DNA from: Amaranthus tricolor
Taxonomy: Eukaryota > Streptophyta > Magnoliopsida > Caryophyllales > Amaranthaceae
Reading direction: 5' to 3'
Length of the DNA stretch: 64,000 nucleotides
NCBI RefSeq assembly: GCF_026212465.1
Contig: NC_080047.1
Span: 44,054,059-44,118,058 of the forward strand
The translations under genes were made by a program, and so were the position numbers. A model generated the notes under the pieces. It worked only from the letters and a program-made list of their open reading frames with translations. It was not told where the DNA came from and ran no database searches. How positions within the stretch are numbered: the stretch's first letter is position 1; each line of letters starts with the position of its first letter. Below, piece after piece: positions 47,954-60,136 of the stretch.

Positions 47954-49290
47954 TATGAATAGCTGGCTTTTTCAATTAGCTTAAAAGCTAACAAAAACAG
48001 TCAACATTTTTCAACTGATCAAACAACCCAACTAAAAAAGCCAACAACCTTCATTTATGGATGATTTGATTTCTCGTACACTGACCCTTAAGCTATAGGG
48101 TTTCGAAAAAAAAATCCTTTAATAGTTCAATGTTGAACTAGTAATTATCAAATCCAAATGAATATAAGATATTAAGCGTGTAAAAGCGTACAAGTTTAAA
48201 AAGTAGTTAGTTTCTATGTGATTTAAGTATTATTTTTAAAATACTATTATTCGATAAGGCAGTGATTTAGGTGGATTTTAATAGTACAATATATTTTACT
48301 CAATAAGTCAATAAATTGTATTTCAACAACTACCTTGCAACTATTTTATAAAATAATAATGCTTTACACAACTAATTATACAATTAATATTTAACAACTG
48401 CTAGTGTCGTTCTTGGCATTGTATGAGCCCAAAGCAACTGAAAGAAGTGGGCCCTCTCTATGGAGGGTCGATTTTGAACTTAAATGGGTGTTTAGAAAAA
48501 TAACAACGATGGACGCCATATATTATAATTAGCATTAAAAATGTAGACATATCATATAATTCTTAAATGATAAAAGAACTACTTATAAATTGCAAATTTT
48601 AAGTGTGTACTTCCATCAATTAGCATTTTCTAATTTTAGGGCCCTTTCTGACTTTGGGCCCTAAGCAAATGCATACCTTGCCTATAGTTAGAAACGGCTC
48701 TAACAACTACATATACGTAAAATGTGCTACAACTACCTACAAAAGTACAACTTACATCAAATATTGTTCCTTTATAGTTTGTAGCTTATAGTTTATCACG
48801 ACCTTTTATTTCTAAGAGAATGCCTAGATACTTGTGTTCATGATCGAGTTTATTACAATAAATTAGTTCCTATTTTGCTTTGGTTGTTTTTAGTTTTGCA
48901 TAGGCACCCTAATGGCAAGGCAAAGGCTGACACCACTTCAGCGGCGTATCGGACAAACGGACTACCGACAACCAGTTTCAAATCAACAATCCAACGAAGA
49001 GAACATCCATAACTCTGAAGTCACGTCACCAGGGTAGCCACCAGCTAAGAGCATTGTCTTCTTCCCTTTCTCTTCCTTTCCTTTATCTATTATCTATATT
49101 TATTTTTTGCGTTGACTCTAGCGCCCCATCTTTTGTGTGATATCGGTTTGGTTGTCCTCTAGTTAGTGTTCCCTTTAGAGGTCTTTGTGAACTTGTCTAC
49201 CTTAGGCCTTATTTACAAAATATAGAGTTAGAAAGCAATTATGCTCACCTGAGGTCAGGTCCAAGGAGGGGGGGAATGTAAGCACGAACT

Positions 49291-50060
49291 AGAGTTGAAA
49301 GTGAGACTTGGAACATTGGTACCCTAGAAGCCAAGTCGTTGGAGTTGGCCAATGAGCTTTCTAAATACACGATTTATGTGGCGTGTGTTCAAGAGAGTAG
49401 GTGGAAGGGGTAAAAGGCAAGAGGTATAAAGGGATATAAGTTGTGGTATGCAGGTTTAGACGGCAGACGTAGTGGGGTCGGCATTCTAGTGTCTAATGAT
49501 ATCCTAAAGCAATTGGTGAAGTAAGGAGGTGTAATGATAGGATTATGCTAATCAGGAAAGTAGTGGGGGAAGAGATCATATCGATCGTCAGTGCTTATGG
49601 GCCCCAAGTTGGGTTGGATAAGTAGGTGAAGCGCAAGTTTTGGGATAAGTTAGAAGAACTTATAAGAATAATACCGGAGGATGAAAAAATTTTCTAAGGA
49701 GGAGATTTTAATGGACATATAGGTAGAGAAGCTGACAATTATAACTTGGTGTATGGACGATTTGGCTTGGGGGCAAGGAACGAGAGTGGGGAGAATCTGC
49801 TTGAGTTTGCACCAGCTAAAGATTTGGTCATAGCAAACTCAATCTTTAGGAAGAAAGACAAGCATTTGACTACATGTAAGAGTGGTGGGCTTACAGCCTA
49901 AGTTGACTATTGTTTAGTACGCAAGAGGGATCGGGCCTCGTGCTTGGATTGTAAGGTGGTGTTGGGTATAGAGATGCCCACCCAACACAGGTTATTAGTT
50001 CTGGTGTTTAGGATGAGGAAGAAAATTGTAGAGAAGAAGACCGAGGGCAGAAGAACGATC
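49291..50060 (+). pseudogene. RTE LINE apurinic/apyrimidinic-type endonuclease domain (broken)
   Basis: Translated piecewise, this part shows TWNIGTLEAKSLELANELS, ACVQESRW (the catalytic Glu region), SGVGILVSND, SAYGPQVGLD and GGDFNGHIG. At least four in-frame stops (after RWKG, LKQLVK, GLD and KIF) and frame changes break it. The domain nicks target DNA to prime reverse transcription in intact elements. Confidence 0.85.
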
Positions 50061-52015
50061 ATGTGGGGGAGACTTTAGGGGGATGTGGCCACAACCTTGT
50101 CAAGCAAGATAAGTTCGTTGCGCTTTCCTAGTCAGTGTGAGGATGCGAATGATATATGGGTGAATATGGCAGAAACCATTCGTAAAGTGGCAGGAGAGAC
50201 CTTGGGGGTGTCAACGGAAAAATTAAAAGTGTTTAAAGAGTCGTGGTGGTGGAAAGATGAGGTGCAGAATAATATAAAGGATAAAAACAAGAGATTTAAG
50301 GAACATATGACATGCACGGAAGAGGAAGAAAGATACAAAAGAGAGAGAGCTACAAAGAAGCAAAACGGGCGGTAAAGAAAGCGGTAGCAGAGGCAAAAAG
50401 CCATGCTTATGAGGACTTTTATTAGAAGCTTGATACCAAAGAGGGGGAGAAACGTATTTTTAAGTTGGCAAGGAATAAGTTCAGGCAGAAGCAAGACTTA
50501 GAGGCAGGAAAATACATCAAAGATGAGGGAATATGAGTTCTCTTGAGACATGAGGACATCAAAACAAGATGGCGTCAGTTTTTCTCTCAATTGCTCAATG
50601 AGACTAGGGGGGCAAAGGAGGAGGATAGACAAACTTATGTCGTCCAAAGTCCATAGGATTATGGGTCAACGAGTAAAATTACCACAGAAGAAGTAGGAGA
50701 AACTCTTAAAAAGATGGGGAGAACAAAGGCGGTTGGGCGAGATAATATCACAATTAAGGTGTGGAGGGGTTTTGGGGAAGAGGGCATTCGTTGGCTGACT
50801 AACCTCTTTAATGTTATCTTGAAGACACATAAGATGCCAGAAGAATGGAGGAATAGCAAAATAATACCACTGTTTAAAAATAAAGGCGATGTGCAGGTAT
50901 GCGGGAACTATAGAGGAATCAAACTTCTAAGCCACACAATAAAATTATGGGAGAGAGTGTCAGAGAGGACAATCAGACAAGAGACGGTGATTAGAGAGAA
51001 CCAATTCGGTTTCATGCCAGGAAGGTCAACCATTGAGGCTATTCATGTTTTGAGGAGAATGACAGCATACCGCGACGCATCATCTGGGATAGCCTTAAGG
51101 CTAGAGGTATATCATTAATGTACATTGAGGCCATACGGGATATGTATGATATAGTTTCGACTAAAATTCAGACATCGGTGGGGATGACGGAGCCTTTTCC
51201 AATTAAAGTAGGACTGTATCAGGGATTGACTAAGTCCTTTCATTTTTGCGGTCATAATGGAAGAAATTTCTAAATCTATCTGGGAGACGGTACCGTGGTG
51301 CATGCTATTCACTGACGATATCGTGTTGGTCGCAGAAACTAAAGAGGAAGTTAGTAATAACTTGGATGAGTGGAAGGAAGTTCTAGAAGGTAAAGGGTTG
51401 TGTTGCGAGCCATAAGTGTCCATTAGTGAAGATGTTGTTACGAGTACGACCAAATACAGGTATTAGGGATCGGTCATTCGAAGCAATGGGGAGATTTGGA
51501 GATGTCAATCATCGAATACATGGGGGTTGGTTCAGGCGGCGAGCAGCCACTGGGGAGCTATGTGATAGAAAGTTCCCAAGTAAGTTAAAAGGGAAATTTT
51601 ACCGGGTGGCGATCAGACCTGCTTTGTTGTATGGGACAGAATTTCGGCCCGTAAAGAAGATTTTTGAACATAAGATGAAAGTTACAGAAATGCGTATGCT
51701 GAGGTGGACGTGCGAGAACACTTTGATGGATCGAATTAGGAACCAAGAGTTTGAAGTCAAACTAGGGTTGCTCCTATTTCTGCAAAAATGCGCGAAAATA
51801 GATTGAGATGGTTTGAACATGTGCAACGAAAGACTTTCGATGCCCCAGTAAGGAGGATAGAAAGCCTCATAGTAGAGGGTAAAATGAGTCGAGGAAGACC
51901 TTGGAGAACTTGGGATGAGCAAATAAAAGTTGACTTGTGTAAGTTACAACTCTCTGTGTACCTGACCCGGGATAAGGGTAGTTGGAGGCACCTTATCCAT
52001 GCTTTAGACTACTGA
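50061..52015 (+). pseudogene. RTE LINE reverse transcriptase and C-terminal region (broken)
   Basis: Pieces in order: a coiled linker (AKRAVKKAVAEAKSHAYEDF near 50357-50420), the fingers/palm segment at 50714-51118 (GRTKAVGRDNITIKVWRGFG, NYRGIKLLSHTIKLWE, ENQFGFMPGRST), the catalytic box near 51305 reading LFTDDIVLVAET, and the C-terminus at 51788-52012 ending in KGSWRHLIHALDY. The active-site box is FTDD where RTE enzymes have FADD or YADD. Several frameshifts lie between 51100 and 51790. Confidence 0.88.
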
Positions 52016-52796
52016 TTTCTTGTTCACTTACTAGTCGGTGTTCTTATTCTATGGCTTTTACTCGTTATCTTATTATTATTCTTGTTTTCTTTTATTGTTA
52101 TTTTCACTTTATTTTATTCGTATTTGCATTGTATCTACCTTCATTTTATGTCTAAGAGTCACGCTTGGGTGATACGATGCAAGCTTGCGGAGTTACCTTC
52201 AGCCTCACTCGGTCCCTAGACGTTGCAAAAACCTCTCTTATTCTTTCTCGAGTTGGGGGACTATTTGGTCGCGCTCTCCTTTATGGGTATGAGTTGTCGC
52301 CGTCCTTTCCTCCTCAACCTGACCATAGTTTTCTATGGTAGAGATACACCGGGTATGATGATAACGATGATGATTAGTTCCTATTTATTTGATGTTGAAT
52401 AATTGGAAAAAAAATTAACTAGATGAATGAAATATGTGGTCCGAATTTTAATTAGATTGAGTAAATTTGTGAATTAGATTTAAAGAGAAAAAATGAATTT
52501 CTCACAATCACAACTTAAAATAGAAATATTTTAAAATTAAAAAGAATGACAAAATATAAAATGTGTCAAACAAAATGTAACAGACTAAATATAGAAATCT
52601 TTCCCAACTACTTACTCCCTTATCCCTAAATAAGCTTCACATTTGTAATTTGCATAAAAATTAACGGATGATAATATCATTTGATTTTTATGAATGGTAT
52701 TAAAGGAGAAGTAAAATATATGGAGGAGAATAAAAGAAAATGGTTAAAAAAATTATAACAAATTTAAAAGAATGAACTGGAAAAAAAAAAGTAAAA

Positions 52797-53830
52797 ATTG
52801 TTGAGAATAATTCCTATTTTGACGTTGTGTTGTGAATAATCCCTACTTTTGATTGTTCATGAATAATTCGAACTTTTCACTTTAGTTGCTCATAGCACCT
52901 CCATTGAAAATGTAACCGGCTACAACAGGTGATGAAATCGTTTATTCGTTTGTAACCTATACTCTTACTTCTTATTGTTGCCATTATCTTCCTCCTTACT
53001 CCATATCTCCATTATTAAACCTAACTTTAGAAGAGAAAAAATTAATTTCATCCTTTTATTTTTTTTCTTTTTTTTTTGCAAAAATGAATTCTTATAGTTT
53101 TTCAGCATACAGTAGAGGTTCAAATTTAAATAAGAGTGTGAAATGTGAGCATGAATTTGTTGCAAAACCGACATCCAAAACGATAAGCATACCAAAAATT
53201 GAGAGCATTATCTCCACATTCATGATTTTCATATGCAACCCCCAAATAACTTGGTAATTTGGTATCAATATCATTAGGTGTAGAAACTAGTCGATCAATA
53301 GCAAATTGATTTCATCGCAAAAGAATACTAATTTCAATTTTCAATTTAGAAGCCGAAAATGATTGAGAAAAAAAAAATGTACTTTCAATTGTTTAATAAA
53401 CATAAAATGAATATCACAAATTACAAGTATACAATGGTGGATTGTTAATCAGTCCATTGTCAATTTTGCAACAAATTCATGCTCATATTTCACACTCTTA
53501 TTCAAATTTGAACCTTCATTTTGTACCGAAGAACAATGAGAATTTATTTTAAAATAAAAAGAGAAAAAAATAAACGAATAAAATAAATTTTCTCGCTCTT
53601 AAAATTAGGTTTAACAATGGAGATATGGAGTAAGAAAGAGGAAGATGATGGCAGCAATAAGAAGGAAGAGAAATAGGTTAGAAACGATTCTATCACCCGC
53701 TGTAACCGGTTATATTTTCAATGGAATGCTCTGAGCAACTAAGGTGAAAATTTTGAATTATTCATGAATAATAAAAAATAAAAGTTATTCAGAACAAAAT
53801 GTCAAAAGTAAGAATTATTTTCAATAATTT
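52797..53830. mobile_element. 1.03-kb fold-back element
   Basis: Left arm 52797-53035 (TTGAGAATAATTCCTATTTT, then TCCTTACTCCATATCTCCAT) pairs with right arm 53590-53830 (ATGGAGATATGGAGTAAG, then AAGAATTATTTTCAATAA). A second, inner inverted pair lies at about 53076-53165 and 53462-53550 (GAGCATGAATTTGTTGCAAA/TTTGCAACAAATTCATGCTC). No transposase and no clear target duplication; the superfamily is unknown. Confidence 0.75.
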
Positions 53831-55018
53831 TTTTAAAAAAATTGTGGTAATCTTGAGAAAATAGCTACTAATAGAAAGGTAAAAAGATGCTGTGAAGCAA
53901 TTAGAACACAAACTTACAAAGTTGTAGTGCACAACATAATCCTAAAAGTGGTAAAAAAAAAAAAAGGCCAATAACATGAGGAAAAGGGATAAAGCTGATT
54001 GTTGCTAACATGACTAGTGGATTTCAGCTACGAGGTTACATGACATTTAACAGAACTCAAAAAATTAGGTAAATAAACTATCCATTATTAATATATTTAT
54101 TGGTGAGTGCAATTTCTATATTTAATCATATTAATTAGTAGTTTGTTGTTTACCGATTGGATAGATGTAGCTAAATTTCATATTATAATCACATACAATT
54201 AGACCTCATAACCAATTGGACTTTTTTTTAGTTTGTTTATTGATCCTTATTAAAATGATTTTTAAACAGGTTGCACTTTAAATGAACCTTTTAACTATAT
54301 AAATGAGTGTATATATATTATATTTCCGTCTCATTGAATTTGCAACATTTTCATTTTGATTTGTTCTATTTAATTTGTATTATTTTTATTTTTAGATAAT
54401 GGTCCACCAATTTATTTTAATTTCATCCATACATTTTAATTCTTTTTTAATTTTATTTATAAAATTTTTTTATTTTTTTTATTTATTACTATTTTCTTAA
54501 AACTTATCTTAAATAGATTATGAGAAATTTCTTTTTAAGTAAAGTTTAATAAACATAATTGATGAGACATACCTTGGGCCTATGACATAACAATAAATGA
54601 AGAAAGAGAGGAAAAGGAAGACAGGATTGTTTACGCGTAAGAAGTTCAAAATAGATTCTCGGACTGACACTGCCACTCATTTTAGTGGGGGAGGTTGTTG
54701 ACCAACGAGTATAAAGACAGAGTCAGAGATGTGTCTTGACTTTTGAAATATACTTATTTGGTTCTATTATATTTGTTACATAGTATTTAATTTTTTATAA
54801 AATTAAATATATTATTTGTTCATATATGTTAAATTATAAACGTCCAAAAATTATAAAAAGTTGATATTATAAAAATTTTAAGCGATTAGAAAATTCGAAT
54901 AATATTCCACTTGACTATATTTTTAATTACACATTAGCTGCAATGTATAAAATAAGCTTCAACAATAAAAAGTGTCCATAACCGAAATGTAGTAAGTATT
55001 TCAGAACAGAGAAAGAAG

Positions 55019-55540
55019 TATATTTTCATCCGTTTCAAAATACTTGCGATGATTAACTTTTCATTTAGTCTAGACTACTTTATTTCTTAATATCTCTAAT
55101 TATGTGTAATGAAAAATTATAAAATTTAATACTCTCTCCAAACCAATTTAGTTGTCCCATTTTCTTATTTGGCAAAGTCTTTTTAGTTGTCCCATTTCTA
55201 ATTTTGTCAATCTTTTTTTACCTAAATATCCTTAGTTCACACAAGTAATTACGAATATACCCCATATACCTTACTTATCCAACTACCCTTCACTACTTAC
55301 CCTTTATTATTTACCCTTTTTAATGGACTCCACACTATCCTTAATAACCGTGCCCAAGCAAATGAGACATCTAAATTGGTTCGGAGGGAGTATTAATAAT
55401 CTTTGAATTGAGATAAATCAAACAAGATCTCACTTAACTATGTTATAACTTATAGATCAAAAAATTAATTACAAATTAAGAAAGATAAATAAATAGTGCA
55501 ATATATCTATTATAGCAAGTAATTTGGAACAAATTAAGTA
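55019..55540. mobile_element. MITE interrupted by another MITE
   Basis: The outer element has CGTTTCAAAATACTTGCGAT at the left and TAGCAAGTAATTTGGAAC at the right. Its interior (GTGTAATGAAAAATTATAAA ... AACTATGTTATAACTTATAG) matches that of 39969 and is split by the element at 55132. Confidence 0.7.
55132..55390. mobile_element. Stowaway-like MITE nested in another MITE
   Basis: CTCTCTCCAAACCAATTTAG / CTAAATTGGTTCGGAGGGAG termini, TA-flanked; 259 bp. Confidence 0.85.
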
Positions 55541-56138
55541 TTATGGGAATATCTTAAAAATATAAATTCATGTTTTATGAAAAATGGGAGCACGGAGAAT
55601 CAAAGAAAGACTGAATTTATGAGCAAAAATAAAATTGTAGCAAAGCTTATGTAACACAACAAAATAAAAAATGTAGCAAAGTCTATGGTGCGAATCAAAA
55701 TAAAAAATGTTGCAAAACAAACATTTACTCCTATTTTACATTGTCTTATCTTGCTTATTTTTCTTTAATGGTCTTTCTTGAACCAATGTTCTTCGTGTCG
55801 CATTCCTTTTTATTGGTATAATTTGTAGACACTTAATTACAATACACCACAAATTAAAATGTTAATGTCTTATCTATGAATGAGGCTATGGCAACTTTGG
55901 ATAATAACTCTTAAAATCCAATATTGTCGTAATCTATTTGATAATTAACTCACAACTTCTCTGAATCAACCCAATTCAGCGATCCAACCTATGTTAATTT
56001 TTTTACTTTTACCCTAATATTTTAAAGTTATTAATAAAACAATTACAACTACGTATCATTAAAAAATCTATTGTAATTAGTCATGTTAATTGGTCGTGTA
56101 AATTTTGGATTGGTCGAATGTAATTCAATAGGTCATGA

Positions 56139-56141
<3 letters not shown>

Positions 56142-56195
<54 letters not shown>
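56142..56195. repeat. (ATT)n microsatellite
   Basis: About 18 ATT units. Confidence 0.95.
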
Positions 56196-56197
<2 letters not shown>

Positions 56198-56329
56198 TTT
56201 AAGTGCTATAATAGTTAAAAATGCAATGTGATTTTGTTGTCAAAACTTATAAATTTCTTTTTCTTATCTTTTTAAGTCATAATGCACATTGTTAGTTGAA
56301 CTCAAATAATAAAAATTGATAAAGTAATA

Positions 56330-56562
56330 CCCCTTTTATTCTAATTAAATGTTCTATTTGATTTTGCACATTTACCGATGCACTATAATTGTGTTTGGTT
56401 AAAAAAATATAAAAAGATTATTTTAATAAAAATTACAATCAAACAAAACAAGATTCCAATCAAGGATATTTTAACTTATAGAATGAAAATAAAAATACAA
56501 ACAAAAAGTTCAATAATGCTAAAAAAACAAATAGGACATTTAATTAGAATAAAAGGAACTAG
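56330..56562. mobile_element. MITE with TTTTATTCTAATTAAATG termini
   Basis: CCTTTTATTCTAATTAAATG at the left pairs with CATTTAATTAGAATAAAAGG at the right. The open frame at 56378-56638 is contained mostly in it and is not a gene. Confidence 0.75.
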
Positions 56563-57425
56563 TAAGTTACATACTCCAAATATTATTAATTGTACAACTC
56601 AAAAAAAAAAATTAAATCGGTCAAATCTCGATCGATAGATTAGCCGAATCAAAATTTTGCAGGTCTAAACGAAATGGATCATTTTGACCTGATACAAATA
56701 CAATATTATTATCATCATATCCAGTATATCCCGCTCATAGAAACTATGATTAGAGTGTAGGGAAGAATGAAAGATAAATACGTTAAAAGTTTGCTTGCCT
56801 TTAGTCATTGTTAAGTTAGAAGGACGGGTAAAACCGGGCTAACGGGTTGGGTCCAAGTTATGATGCTAAAGCCTGACACAAATTTTACTCTGACTCATCT
56901 CTCTGTGTATTTTCTTTTTGTCTTTATAGGCTGACTGTTTTGCGGTGGATCTGTCTCCTAATGGGTCCCACTTTTGCTTACCTCATCATTACATCTTAAT
57001 TACATCACACCATACTTTAGTACTATTCTTTTAAACAAAAATAAACTATCTATAATACTTCTAGTATCCAACATATAAAAGTTATATTTATTTATTATTC
57101 ACACTTCACATAGTACCATTAAGAACCTATTTATATTTAATTATTTATCAAATTAATCATTAATTGTCATCTCACAAAGATAAATTATATAGTGGATAGA
57201 TATAGCCAAGCTCTTTCTCATCTTATTATATCTCTAAGTCCTAACTATGATCATTAAGAAGTTGAATTAGTTAGTGTAAAGAAAATTACAAATTTTTTAT
57301 AAAATTATTTCACACAAATAATTTCTTTATGGGTTGGATTAAGTTAGATTAGCAAAGTATCTTTATGAATAAGAGTAATTCGATATTTTATTCGATTAAA
57401 AAACAACTTGACACCCTAAATAGTA

Positions 57426-57685
57426 CTCCTTCCTATTCATTTAATGTGTCCTATTTGACTTTTTACTATTTTTTAGGTGGTTAAATAAGATCACAAGTGA
57501 AAGAAAAAAGTAGTGTTTTTTAAATTTGTATAGAGGTAAATTGGAGTTAGTATGTATAAAGGTGTGAAAAAACTAAGTTTAATAGAGGTAAATTAGTAAA
57601 GACAACATACTTAAAATAGAAATAATACATGTAAGATAACTTGACTAAATAAAAAAATAAAATACTTAGGATGAATAGGAGGGAG
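57426..57685. mobile_element. Stowaway-like MITE
   Basis: CTCCTTCCTATTCATTTAAT / AGGATGAATAGGAGGGAG, TA-flanked; 260 bp. A (TA)n tract follows at 57749-57779. Confidence 0.8.
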
Positions 57686-57748
57686 TATTTAATTTCAATA
57701 AACAAAAATACATTTGAGATTCATGTGACTAGTTTGATATAGACATTA

Positions 57749-57783
<35 letters not shown>

Positions 57784-58760
57784 AATATTGGATGAAAAAA
57801 CAATTTGCCACGCTCATGGAAGGAGCGTGAATATTAACATGAGTGATCTATTAAAATTCAACTCGTCTCGTTTATTTTTTTTTCTATGACTTGTGGCTTA
57901 CCGATGATTAAAAGCATGTTGTTTTTAATTTTAGTTTATTTTAATTTAATAATATTTGATTTAACTCATTTTGATCATTTTCAATAAAACATAGGAGTAT
58001 TATTTACACAACCTTCATACTTCACTATTATTTCATTTTAATTATTTACTCAAACAAAAAACATTATAAAGTAAAACGAGTTTTATTCAGAACAAAAATG
58101 ACATGCTATAAAAATATTAAATCAGTTTAATAATTGAAGATTTTTTTAGCCTTGTACTATTAATTGGATTTTTGTAATGCAATAAAATGTCCTTTATCAT
58201 CAAAATTGATTGAGGAATCAGAATGACAACGACTAAGAACTGGGTTAAACTATTCAAAATTAATATATTGCATAACATTGAAATTTGTTTTTAATTTTAT
58301 ATTTTAAAAAATAAAATGATTTGTTTCATTCAAATTTCAAACATTCTCGAAGAAATTTAAAATTATATGTTGGGTATATTTAGGGCATTATTAAACTTTG
58401 CCCTCTTTTTTATTTTATCGTCACTTCTTATATAATGAATTTCCAAAATTACTCCTGTATAATTTTCCAACTTAAAAACTCTAACGTCTCTCTAAAAACT
58501 CTCTAAAAAAATTTTCTAAACTACAACAAGCTAAAACTTGAAATCGAATCACAATGGCGAACCAAAATGAGCAAGAATACGATTCAGTAAGTAATTTAAT
58601 CGATCCGAATTTTTTTTAAAAAAAAATATGAAAAACGGATGAACACCAATCGCGCCTGACTAGGCCGTGGGTGGGTCGCGTGAAACGCGTGACTAAACAG
58701 CGGTTTAATCGCACGTTTCACATGAACCAACCGCGGTCTAGTCGCGCATTTCACGCGACT

Positions 58761-59271
58761 AGGGATGGTCATGGGTCCAGGATCCTGTTGGATCCGCCCC
58801 TTTTTTAAGGGTCTGGGTCCTATTTTTTGAGACCCATCGGATCCGGGTCGGATCTGGATCTAGAAAATATTTGACGGGTCCGGGTCCGGGTCTCAAGGTG
58901 CAGACCCAGACCCAGACCCTAGACCCGCCCTTCAGACCCGGACTCGGACCCCATAAAATATTTTTTTTACTTTTTAATAATTTTTTTGTATTTGAATTTT
59001 ATGGACTCAAATAAGTGTTTGTAATACGATAATAAGTTGCTTACAAAATTACAAAAGACTCGAAAAAGGTTCAATTTTGATAATCAAAGAGACTTTGTTT
59101 AAGACCCATTAAGGACCAATCAAGGACCCTAAACCTGTCAGATCCGGCGGGTCTGGATCTGGGTCTGAAAATTTTGGACCCTTAGGGTCCGGATTCGAAT
59201 TTGGATCTATAAAAAATAAAAGAGTCCGGGTCCGGCCAGAACCGCTCCAGACCTGCCCCATGACCATCCCT
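58761..59271. mobile_element. Non-autonomous element with AGGGATGGTCATGG ends
   Basis: A 14-bp perfect terminal inverted repeat AGGGATGGTCATGG / CCATGACCATCCCT encloses GC-rich GGGTCCGGGTCT-type repeats. It sits in the presumed MULE intron, between AGTCGCG-rich arms. The GGGATGG...GGGTC pattern resembles common plant hAT-like MITEs; the 8-bp flanks do not match. Confidence 0.65.
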
Positions 59272-59360
59272 ACATGTGACCCACCCATGGCCTAGTCGCG
59301 CGCGACTCCTCCCCTTTTTATTTTTTATTTTTTGAATTTTATTTCTCTTATTTATTTCAA

Positions 59361-59393
<33 letters not shown>

Positions 59394-59422
59394 TAATATA
59401 TGTTGTATTAAATTATTTTATT

Positions 59423-59522
<100 letters not shown>

Positions 59523-60136
59523 CACCTAATTATTGTTTATTTAAAATTTTTTTTATTAATGTTTATTTATTTAACGTTTTATTAACTTAATTTATGTTTT
59601 ATTTTATATTTTAAAGTAACGTAATATTTATATTGATTATTGTAATTTTACGTACTATTTATTAATGTTTGAAAATTATTTACATTTGTAGGACTTTGAA
59701 AACTTAGGGGACAATGTAAATTACTCTGATAGATTTTTTACGGATAGGCAATTTTGATTCTGTAGATGAATTATATGGTTAGGCCGATGAGATAGCAATA
59801 GGAATTGGTTTTCAATTTACACGTGCTTCATATAAACAAAACGAAGGACATTTTAGAGTTGGTTTGTACTTAAAATGTCACCGCTATATAATATTAGGAG
59901 TGATTTGCATAACCTAGATAATGCTGCCCGACTTGGTTCTAAAAGTAGAATATGTGGGTGTAAATTTATGATTGTAGGATGTAGTCGTAAACTAGGAGAA
60001 TGACCTTGGACGATGAGGATGTAACCTGGTGAAAAAAAAAGGCATAACCACCCGTTCTTAGTGTACATAGATGGCTATGTAAGGGCAAATAGGTTGACTG
60101 TAGATATTCGGCATAACCATATGTAATATAAAAATG

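Larger units (their letters stand above)
48876..52372 (+). mobile_element. Full-length, inactive RTE-clade LINE with 14-bp target duplication
   Basis: A 3.5-kb non-LTR retrotransposon bounded by the direct repeat ATTAGTTCCTATTT at 48862-48875 and 52373-52386. Endonuclease signatures (ACVQESRWKG near 49385, GGDFNGHIG near 49700), reverse-transcriptase signatures (NYRGIKLLSHTIKLWE, ENQFGFMPGRST) and the RTE-type C-terminus (GRPWRTWDEQIKVDL) occur in order. The 3' end has GATGATAACGATGATGAT-like repeats, as plant RTE elements do. Many stops and frameshifts interrupt it. The perfect duplication and the presence of 5' sequence before the endonuclease argue for a complete insertion. Confidence 0.93.

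Noticed and set aside
48400..48690. GGGCCC-rich stretch that might be a gene fragment
   Set aside because: No open frame. It looks like a decayed dispersed repeat, but its ends could not be defined.
56378..56638. 86-codon basic frame
   Set aside because: It lies almost entirely inside a MITE with paired termini.
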